DNA from: Terriglobia bacterium
GTDB lineage: Bacteria; Acidobacteriota; Terriglobia; UBA7540
Direction of reading: 5' to 3'
Length of the DNA stretch: 6,817 nucleotides
NCBI GenBank assembly: GCA_022866195.1
Contig: JALHUF010000576.1
Span: 1 to 6,817 of the forward strand
Part shown: in pieces, positions 1 to 5,204 of the stretch
Position numbering within the stretch: the first letter of the stretch is position 1
How the letters are laid out: every line of letters begins with the position of its first letter
The notes under the pieces: generated by a model
What the model saw: the letters and a program-made list of their open reading frames with translations, nothing else
What the model was told of the DNA's origin: nothing
Database searches by the model: none
Position numbers and translations under genes: made by a program

Positions 1-150
1 CAGTCCGTTTGGGCGCGACCCGCACCAGCAGGCCAAGCGCGGTGGCCTCAATCGGACTCCAGGCAGCGGCGGACTCGCTTGTATGCTACCAAGGCACGTG
101 CTGAATCACTACCCCCCGGGGTGGCCTCTAACCCGGCCGCACATCGTCGG
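1..150. other. Left-edge region with no supported gene; nested inverted repeats
   Basis: No convincing coding sequence is visible. A plus-strand frame is open from base 2 to a stop at 185-187, and a short minus-strand frame runs off the left edge, but neither product resembles a known protein and neither has a ribosome-binding site. The first 60 bases contain nested inverted repeats: AGTCCG at 2-7 with CGGACT at 53-58, enclosing AGGCCA at 30-35 with TGGCCT at 43-48, and a small GGG/CCC pairing at 11-13 and 19-21. The fold is vaguely cloverleaf-like but too small for a tRNA and has no T-loop consensus, so I do not call an RNA gene. Confidence 0.3.
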
Positions 151-174
151 CAAAACTCCGACTCCCACACGGAG
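151..174 (-). terminator. Weak rho-independent terminator-like hairpin after the HD hydrolase gene
   Basis: On the minus strand CTCCG (174-170) and CGGAG (160-156) form a perfect 5-bp stem around a 9-nt loop, followed directly by TTTTG (155-151). It lies about 50 nt past the stop of the HD gene, a sensible place for a terminator. The stem and the T-run are both short, so termination may be partial. Confidence 0.4.
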
Positions 175-224
175 CTTCATTGATTGACAGGGGATGCAGT
201 TGGGGGTGCGTACGGGAGCGCGAA

Positions 225-803
225 TCAGACCTTCCCGGCAGACACCAGGCGCTCAATCTCGGAGACGACGCGGTCTAGCTCCTCCACCAGGGGGCTCGTG
301 CCGGCCTCGCGGAACACCTGGACAAGCGCGCGGTAGTACCACAAGGTTCCGTCCTTGCCTCCACTAAAGCGGCGCCACAGCGAGTCTCCCAAGACCCGAT
401 AGTCGGCCAGGATGGCCCGGGCGTTCTGCAACTTGTCGCAGGCCGAAACCAGGCGCACCGACGCCGGGGCGTTGCGGATGTGAGCAATGTATGTCTCCTT
501 CCGGTGCTGCCAAGGTGGTTTGGGAAAGGAATCGGCATCGGTGCAGCCGTCCACGATCTCGACCACCTTGTCGCCAAAACGGCGACGGATCTCTTCGCGC
601 GTGGCTGCCCCACCCTGATCCTCGATCGCGTCATGCAGCAGGGCGGCGATGGCTTCGTCTTCATTCGCCCCATATTGAAGCGCGATGCTGGCCACGCCCA
701 GCAAGTGCGCGACGTAAGGAATGCTCCCGCCTTTGCGGAGTTGGCTGGCATGCAGACGAGCCGCATAGGTCAGACCTTCCTCGAACCGCGACGAGAGAAT
801 CAT
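225..803 (-). CDS. Stand-alone RelA/SpoT-type HD hydrolase (small alarmone hydrolase, Mesh1-like)
   Basis: The 192-residue protein consists almost entirely of one HD metal-dependent phosphohydrolase domain of the RelA/SpoT hydrolase type. Visible residues are H18, the RK pair R23-K24, H33 in PYVAH, H57-D58 in LLHDAIED with the E61-D62 catalytic pair, and D123-K124 plus N127 in the ACDKLQNAR motif. Together these match the metal ligands (two His, two Asp) and catalytic Glu-Asp of (p)ppGpp 3'-pyrophosphohydrolases. There is no synthetase, TGS or ACT domain, and the length suits a small alarmone hydrolase. The likely role is cytosolic hydrolysis of (p)ppGpp or a related nucleotide; substrate is inferred, since metazoan Mesh1 also acts on NADPH. 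The ATG has a good Shine-Dalgarno, GGAGG at 817-813, 9 nt upstream. A 204-nt gap separates it from the upstream membrane-protein gene, so it may have its own promoter. Confidence 0.88.
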   Translation of the reverse strand: MILSSRFEEGLTYAARLHASQLRKGGSIPYVAHLLGVASIALQYGANEDEAIAALLHDAIEDQGGAATREEIRRRFGDKVVEIVDGCTDADSFPKPPWQHRKETYIAHIRNAPASVRLVSACDKLQNARAILADYRVLGDSLWRRFSGGKDGTLWYYRALVQVFREAGTSPLVEELDRVVSEIERLVSAGKV

Positions 804-866
804 CCTCGATTTCCTCCCCGGGCCAGTATGCCCAAGAATCCGCTAGGGGTCTTCAACCATCTTCGG

Positions 867-886
867 TGCCCGGAGGGCGCCGGGCA
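867..886. repeat. Perfect 7-bp stem-loop in the intergenic region upstream of the HD gene
   Basis: TGCCCGG (867-873) pairs with CCGGGCA (880-886) around a 6-nt loop. No T-run follows on either strand, so it is not a standard terminator. The rest of the 804-1007 gap holds no ORF I can support. It also has a near-repeat CGGGC(C)AGTATGC at 819-831 and 881-892, the second copy overlapping this stem, and a GCCCC/GGGGC pair at 934-938 and 947-951. Confidence 0.35.
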
Positions 887-978
887 GTATGCGGGACGGA
901 CAATGACACCCAAAGCCATCCCCCATTATCCCGGCCCCCTGCCTGCGGGGCAAGTTATGGGAACGAACAAGCCCCTTT

Positions 979-1003
979 CTTCCGCAGCCCATAACAGCGG
1001 AAG
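979..1003. repeat. Perfect 7-bp stem-loop just past the MgtC/DUF4010 gene stop
   Basis: CTTCCGC (979-985) pairs exactly with GCGGAAG (997-1003) across an 11-nt loop. It begins only a few bases after the stop codon of the membrane-protein gene. Its position suggests transcript end-processing or 3' protection, but the sequence beyond it on the minus strand is AAAGGGG rather than a T-run, so intrinsic termination is not supported. Confidence 0.4.
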
Positions 1004-1007
1004 CCGC

Positions 1008-2267
1008 TCAGGACTTCGCCACCACCAGGCATGCCACGAGGGAAACCAGGAACAGGGCGAGGAACATCGGGCCGATAATGCGTTGGAGAGAGCGCCCGCC
1101 AATCACCAATGCGATGCCTCCCTTCACCAGCGTGTTCATCGCGCTGGCCAGCAGAATCGAGGCATTGGCCGTGTTGGGGGAGAGCACATGGTCAAAAGCC
1201 AAGCGGGCGGCAGAGACGGTGATGGCATCCACATCGGTCAGCCCTGCCAGGGCGCTGGCCACATACACACCCGCTGAGCCAAAATAGTGGTGCGCCGCTC
1301 GGGAGACAAGCAGCACCACGGCAAACAACAGACCAAACTTGAGCGCTTGGCCCAACTCCATGGGATTCTTCAGCTCAAGCTTGGCCTCAGTCTGTCCTTC
1401 TTTCTTCCTCCAGAGAACGAAAGCCAGCACGATGCCGAGCCCGGCCGGGAAAGCAATAGGCAGCGCGAGCGACATGCCCAGCCCCGGATAGATCACCCAA
1501 ACCAGGAAGAGCACGCGAAGTAACATGACAGTGGAGGCGATGACGATACCGAGCGCGAAATACCGTGCCGCAGAAGCCTCGGCCTCGCGCGCCTTCTGGG
1601 AGAAGCCAAAGGTGACGGCGGTGCTGGAAGCCAGCCCTCCCAGGATGCCGGCCACCGCTGTACCTTGCCGCGCTCCCCAGAAACGCATCATGACGTAGCC
1701 CACCATGCTGACGCCGGAAATCAAGACCACCAGCCACCAGATAAGGCGCGGGTTGAGGACCTCAAACGGCCCGAAAGCGCGGTTGGGCAACAGAGGCAAC
1801 ACAACGACGGTGACAATCCCGAATTTCAGGATGGCATAGATTTCATCCTTCTGAATCTTCTCTGCTAATTGGTGGAGCGGCGCCTTCATGGAAAGGATGA
1901 GAGTCGTTACCACAGCAAAGGCAGCGGCCGGAATCAGATAGTCAAACGCCGTGAGCGCCCCCAGCACAAACGCCAGGATAGCCACAAACTCCGTGGTGGC
2001 GCCGCGGTGCGGCCCACGCGCCTTGACCACGTAGGAGGCCACGGCCAGGGCACCCACCCCGACCAGCGCCACGGGCAACACCCAGACCGAACCCACTCTG
2101 GCGACTAAGCCGCACACGAAGCCGATCAGCGTAATCAGCGGGAACGTCCGCACGCCGGCGAAAAGCGGTTCGTCCTCAGCCTGGGAGTGCTCCCGTTCGA
2201 GCCCGATGAGCAGCCCCATCAGCAGGACCATGGCGCCGTTGTAAGCGATCTGGAGATTGGTGGGCAT
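1008..2267 (-). CDS. MgtC/SapB-type multi-spanning membrane protein with DUF4010 C-terminal region
   Basis: The 419-residue, very hydrophobic protein has about 11-12 predicted membrane segments. The N-terminal ~125 residues look like an MgtC/SapB domain: the GLERE motif at 22-26 after the first helix, then AGVRTF at 37-42. The remainder matches the DUF4010 type, with GGLASSTAVTF at 210-220 and AGLTDVDAIT at 341-350, both in or near membrane helices. Function of this long form is not established; short MgtC proteins act in magnesium-limited growth and virulence, and transport of an ion or small solute is an inference. The frame stays open about 100 codons further upstream, but those codons are a shadow of the overlapping upstream gene, so I start at ATG 2267-2265. 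That ATG shares its A with the upstream gene's TGA (TGATG) and has no good Shine-Dalgarno of its own, which points to translational coupling. Confidence 0.87.
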   Translation of the reverse strand: MPTNLQIAYNGAMVLLMGLLIGLEREHSQAEDEPLFAGVRTFPLITLIGFVCGLVARVGSVWVLPVALVGVGALAVASYVVKARGPHRGATTEFVAILAFVLGALTAFDYLIPAAAFAVVTTLILSMKAPLHQLAEKIQKDEIYAILKFGIVTVVVLPLLPNRAFGPFEVLNPRLIWWLVVLISGVSMVGYVMMRFWGARQGTAVAGILGGLASSTAVTFGFSQKAREAEASAARYFALGIVIASTVMLLRVLFLVWVIYPGLGMSLALPIAFPAGLGIVLAFVLWRKKEGQTEAKLELKNPMELGQALKFGLLFAVVLLVSRAAHHYFGSAGVYVASALAGLTDVDAITVSAARLAFDHVLSPNTANASILLASAMNTLVKGGIALVIGGRSLQRIIGPMFLALFLVSLVACLVVAKS

Positions 2268-2731
2268 CAGGCTGAAATGGCCTCGACGGTGACCCGGTCG
2301 TTGGCATCCCAACCGGCGTAGTAGAGCTCGACGTGCAGTTCGGGGAAATCCTTCGCGAGCGCCTGCTTCACCCGGTGCAAGTCCACTTCCTGACGATGGC
2401 GCGGCTCCGAAGAGGCATGCAAGTGGAAAGGCAATTCCTTGTACCAGCCACAGTCCTGGTGGGCGATGAGAATCAGGCGCTTGAGCTCGTGCTTCTCCAC
2501 CAAGAACCGAAACCACTTCCAACCTGCCCAGGAAAACTTGGGCAGGTATTCCATCAGCGTCAGACACTGCGGTCCGCCGGGCAGCACCAGGAGGTCATAG
2601 TTCTCGTTGAGGTTCAAGGCCAAGTTAAGGAACTCGTACAGCCCGGCCTGAAAGCGATGGTCGCTACAATACACAACGAGAACGTCGGTCTCAGCCCGGT
2701 TGACTTTGGAAGAGATTTGATATGAAGCCAT
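2267..2731 (-). CDS. Beta-carbonic-anhydrase-like protein
   Basis: The 154-residue soluble protein carries the zinc-site signature of beta-class carbonic anhydrases. C22-x-D24-x-R26 (YCSDHRF) supplies a Cys ligand and the Asp-Arg dyad, and H91-x-x-C94-G95 (IAHQDCGWY) supplies the His and second Cys. The 69-residue gap between C22 and H91 is close to that of classical enzymes. A strand ending in DLLVLPGGPQ (46-55) sits where classical enzymes have an RNAG(N) loop, so the active-site wall differs, and the protein is shorter than typical enzymes of about 200-220 residues. It may hydrate CO2 or be a diverged relative with another Zn-dependent role. No signal peptide is visible, so it is probably cytosolic. 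The ATG has only a weak GGGA four bases upstream. Its stop overlaps the next gene's start, and flotillin lies 97 nt upstream, so the three may share a transcript. Confidence 0.82.
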   Translation of the reverse strand: MASYQISSKVNRAETDVLVVYCSDHRFQAGLYEFLNLALNLNENYDLLVLPGGPQCLTLMEYLPKFSWAGWKWFRFLVEKHELKRLILIAHQDCGWYKELPFHLHASSEPRHRQEVDLHRVKQALAKDFPELHVELYYAGWDANDRVTVEAISA

Positions 2732-2764
2732 AAGTTCCCAACGGCTGGCGCCTAGCCTCCAGCT

Positions 2765-2822
2765 TTCATCCTTCCTGCTTCACCCTTCAGCCCGGCAAGC
2801 CCTCTGCCTTCTGCTTTCTGTC
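2765..2822. repeat. Degenerate 7-bp tandem repeat between the flotillin and carbonic-anhydrase-like genes
   Basis: On the plus strand four consecutive heptamers, TTCATCC, TTCCTGC, TTCACCC and TTCAGCC, occupy 2765-2792. After nine other bases a second block, CTCTGCC, TTCTGCT, TTCTGTC, fills 2802-2822. On the transcribed (minus) strand this reads as purine-rich GGNNGAA-type units. The array nearly fills the 97-nt intergenic gap and stops short of both genes. It resembles short tandemly repeated repetitive (STRR-like) heptamer sequences seen between genes in several bacterial groups. No coding role is visible. Confidence 0.6.
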
Positions 2823-2828
2823 GTCCGT

Positions 2829-4412
2829 CTACTTCTCCTTGGCCGGAGCTTTAGGCGCCCCCGGAGCTTCTGCTGCCGGCTTCGGCGTGGCAGCGAGCCT
2901 TCCACCCTCGCCGCTGAGCTGCGAAAGTACAGTGGGAATATCCAGTCCCAACGCCTGCAATTGCTGGAGCAAACTAAAGACCAGCGCCGGGCCGGTGCGG
3001 GCGATGCGCCCGATGCCGCCGGTGCCGCCGTCGCCACTGTTGCCCTGCTCGATGACCACCACCTTGTCGATATTGCCGATGGGCGCCGCGACGGCCCCGA
3101 AAATTCCCGCCGCGGCCTGCAATACGTTCGGCAACTTCTCCAGAATGGTCTGGAGCTTCGCGGCGTCCGTGAATTCCTTCCACGCCTCGGCCTTCTTCAT
3201 GATGGCCTGCGCTTCGGCCACGCCCTGCGCCTCGATGGCCCGAGCCTGCGCCAAGCCGATAGCCTCAACCTTGGCGGCCTCGGCGCGACCCTCCGCTTCC
3301 ACCGCGGCGGCGCGGCCCAACCCCTCTTGTTTCAGCTTTTCCAGCTGGGCCTGCGCCAAAGCAATCTGCGCCGCTCTTTGGCCTTCGGCCTCAAGGATGG
3401 CCGCTTGCTTTTTGCCTTCGGCGCGCACAATGGCCGCCTGGCGCTCAGCCTCGGCGGGCCTGACGACCGTGGCCTCCAATTCCTTTTGCTTCCGTGCGAC
3501 TTCCTGCTCTTGTACGGAAATCTGCTCCTGGGTTCGCGTCTTTTCCACGCGTACTTCTTCAGCCACGACAGCCTGCTTCGCTTTCGCACCCGAAAGCGGG
3601 CCAGCCTGGGCCGCCCTGGCCTTCTCTGTCTCGATCTCCGCCTGGTAGGAGGCCTGCCTCACCTGGAAATCGCGCTGCGCGGCAGCGATGTTGGCCTCCG
3701 CGTCAAACTTCGCCTTCTCGCCTTCCTGCATGGCCAGAGCGGACTTGATCTTGGCGTCGCGCATGGCCTCGGCTTCGCCGATGGTTCCGTCGCGCTTCAC
3801 TTCTGCCGTCCGCTTCTTGCCGAGGGCGTCGAGATAGCCTTCCTCGTCGCTGATTTCCTGAACCGTCAGCACGTCCACGCCAATGCCCATCCGCTCCAGA
3901 TCCGCGGCGGCTTCCGAAGTCAGCTTCTGCGCGAAACTCGCCCGGTCGCTGTTCACCTCTTCCACGGTCAGCGTGCCGAGGATTGAACGCAGATGGCCTT
4001 CCAGGGTCTGGAAAATGACACGCTGGATCTGCTCGGGAGGCATGCCCAGGAACCGCTCGGCTGCCGCGGCCAGCGATATGTCGTCGCCTCGGATCTTGAC
4101 GTTCGCCACCGCTTTCACGGAAATCGGGACGCCTTTCAACGTGTACGCCCGCTTGATCTCCAGGGGAATAGTAAAAACGTTCAGCCTCAAGTAATCGACT
4201 TGTTCAAGCAGGGGCCATTTGAAGGCTGCACCGCCCCGCACCATGCGGTAGCCTACGGTCCTGCCGTCCGGCAGTTTGTGCTTGCGACCACTGAAGATGG
4301 CCACGGCGTTGGGCGCCACCTTGATGTAGTTCTTGCTGAAGCGCGACAAAGCAAGCAGTAGTGCGATCGCCGCAATGACAGCGAGGAAAATAACGAAAGG
4401 TTGGAACGCCAT
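2829..4412 (-). CDS. Flotillin-family (SPFH domain) membrane scaffold protein
   Basis: The 527-residue protein has a flotillin layout. A single N-terminal membrane segment (about 5-22) is followed by an SPFH domain (about 30-190, including RGGAAFKWPLLEQVDYL at 59-75). Next comes a long Ala/Glu/Lys-rich coiled coil (about 205-415) with many EA and AEG repeats such as AILEAEGQRAAQIALAQAQ at 338-356. A conserved-looking tail holds LEKLPNVLQAAAGIFGAV and IGNIDKVVVIE (about 424-455), and the end is a low-complexity Ala/Pro/Lys stretch (510-527). Bacterial flotillins assemble into large membrane-anchored oligomers that organise microdomains and affect fluidity, secretion and signalling. The ATG has a strong AGGAGG at 4424-4419, spaced 6 nt. 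The NfeD gene ends 75 nt upstream, the usual partner order. A short GGAGAG/CTCTCC inverted repeat (4448-4453, 4476-4481) lies between them, with no T-run. Confidence 0.93.
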   Translation of the reverse strand: MAFQPFVIFLAVIAAIALLLALSRFSKNYIKVAPNAVAIFSGRKHKLPDGRTVGYRMVRGGAAFKWPLLEQVDYLRLNVFTIPLEIKRAYTLKGVPISVKAVANVKIRGDDISLAAAAERFLGMPPEQIQRVIFQTLEGHLRSILGTLTVEEVNSDRASFAQKLTSEAAADLERMGIGVDVLTVQEISDEEGYLDALGKKRTAEVKRDGTIGEAEAMRDAKIKSALAMQEGEKAKFDAEANIAAAQRDFQVRQASYQAEIETEKARAAQAGPLSGAKAKQAVVAEEVRVEKTRTQEQISVQEQEVARKQKELEATVVRPAEAERQAAIVRAEGKKQAAILEAEGQRAAQIALAQAQLEKLKQEGLGRAAAVEAEGRAEAAKVEAIGLAQARAIEAQGVAEAQAIMKKAEAWKEFTDAAKLQTILEKLPNVLQAAAGIFGAVAAPIGNIDKVVVIEQGNSGDGGTGGIGRIARTGPALVFSLLQQLQALGLDIPTVLSQLSGEGGRLAATPKPAAEAPGAPKAPAKEK

Positions 4413-4487
4413 GCCTGTCCTCCTCTCAGTCGGCCGTGCCCGCTGGGGGAGAGCCTCTGCGCAACTCCCCTGGAACTCTCCGTGGAC

Positions 4488-5030
4488 CTATTCAACCCGC
4501 CGGACGATAACGCTCTCGCCGCCGATCTCCTCGATCTTCACCAGCGTGTTGGCGGGGATCTCCTCGTTGTCCCTCGCGCGGGCGATTTTCTCGATCACCG
4601 TGTCACCCAGCGTGCAGCGGACCTGTCCCAGGCCTCCCTTGGGAATAGCCACGCTCACCTCACCCGTGCATCCCACCAACTCACTCACCCGGATGTGACT
4701 CGTGGCCTGCTGGCTGTAAAGGAAGCTGGCGAAGAGATAGATCACGGCAGCAAAAGCCAGGCCGCCTCCAAAACCCATGGCGGTGCTGGGCCCGACCCCA
4801 TAACCGAGGTGAATCCCGATGGCGCCAAAAGCCCCGAAGGCGGTCACAAACACGCTCAGCACCCGGCCGCTCAGGATGCTGGGCCCACCCCCGTGAACGT
4901 CTGTATCGTGGTCGAAATCCCCGTGTTCGAAAAGATCGCCAAAGACGGCACTGGCCAGCAGGAAGACAAATCCGAAAGCCGCAATCGCCAGGAAGGTGAC
5001 GAAAGGAGCGACCCCCGCGAAGATAATCAT
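4488..5030 (-). CDS. NfeD-family membrane protein (YuaF-type, with C-terminal OB-fold)
   Basis: The 180-residue protein has three predicted membrane helices (about 8-30, 55-77 and 85-105). A C-terminal soluble domain (about 112-180) begins LVGCTGEVSVAIPKGGLGQV, which fits the NfeD OB-fold. There is no ClpP-like protease domain, so this is the short NfeD form that pairs with flotillin, as in yuaF-yuaG of Bacillus. The likely role is partner to or regulator of the flotillin scaffold. The loop between helices 1 and 2 (about 34-49) is rich in acidic and His residues, HGDFDHDTDVHGGG, and could bind metal. ATG 5030-5028 is supported by GGAGG at 5043-5039, 8 nt upstream. A good promoter candidate lies at 5144-5116, which makes this the first gene of the NfeD-flotillin transcript. 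Confidence 0.9.
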   Translation of the reverse strand: MIIFAGVAPFVTFLAIAAFGFVFLLASAVFGDLFEHGDFDHDTDVHGGGPSILSGRVLSVFVTAFGAFGAIGIHLGYGVGPSTAMGFGGGLAFAAVIYLFASFLYSQQATSHIRVSELVGCTGEVSVAIPKGGLGQVRCTLGDTVIEKIARARDNEEIPANTLVKIEEIGGESVIVRRVE

Positions 5031-5109
5031 GACGATGGCCTCCGCAACACAATTGCGCGGTGCCCGTCAGCCGGAACTTCCGCTGTGCGGACGCAACTAC
5101 CTTCAAGTG
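5031..5109 (-). other. Hairpin-rich 5' leader of the NfeD-flotillin transcript
   Basis: If transcription starts about 7 nt past the -10 box, the NfeD mRNA carries a leader of about 80 nt. It contains CGGAA-C-TTCCG (5072-5082) and a 5-bp TCCGC/GCGGA hairpin with a 3-nt loop (5079-5091). These share bases and cannot form together. A third stem, CGCAA/TTGCG (5043/5044-5047 side against 5053-5057), abuts the GGAGG ribosome-binding site. I see no match to a known riboswitch class. Confidence 0.35.
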
Positions 5110-5115
5110 GAGCTT

Positions 5116-5144
5116 ACTCTAAGGCTGGCATTGACCGAAGTCAA
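5116..5144 (-). promoter_or_regulatory. Sigma70-like promoter for the NfeD-flotillin operon
   Basis: On the minus strand TTGACT (5144-5139) and TAGAGT (5121-5116) are separated by exactly 17 bp, matching the consensus at five of six and four of six positions. The -35 box is part of an inverted repeat, TTGAC-CGAA-GTCAA (5131-5144), that could be a repressor or activator site. The same boxes and spacer occur in front of the S58 hydrolase gene, including the longer shared strings TTGAC(C/T)TCG and CCTTAGAGTA, which raises confidence in both. Confidence 0.65.
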
Positions 5145-5204
5145 GGCATCAGGGAAAACCGTGCCGCGAAGTACCGCCCCTGCCCCCTGGCCCCATCCTC
5201 CGCC

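Noticed and set aside
1..60. tRNA-like cloverleaf at the left edge
   Set aside because: The folded region is about 57 nt, has no T-loop GGTTCRA-type sequence and no proper 7-bp acceptor stem.
184..212. TTGACA on the plus strand as a -35 box
   Set aside because: The matching -10 position reads TGCGTA, a poor match, and there is no plus-strand gene downstream.
886..913. TTGGGT-N16-CATACT on the minus strand as a promoter for the HD gene
   Set aside because: Both hexamers are weak and do not resemble the shared promoter type found twice on the right; I cannot support it, though the gene probably has a promoter somewhere in 804-1007.
480..1277. 265-residue open frame on the plus strand
   Set aside because: Antisense to the HD hydrolase and the end of the membrane-protein gene; its composition is that of a shadow frame with no recognisable motif.
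2268..2567. 100-codon N-terminal extension of the MgtC/DUF4010 gene
   Set aside because: The extension is Arg/Pro/Gly-rich with no membrane helix and lies wholly within the carbonic-anhydrase-like gene in another frame; a sound MgtC-like start exists at 2267.
2961..3986. 341-residue Leu/Arg/Gly-rich frame on the plus strand
   Set aside because: It mirrors the repetitive coiled-coil coding region of flotillin on the other strand; the apparent leucine richness is a by-product of Ala/Glu/Lys codons.
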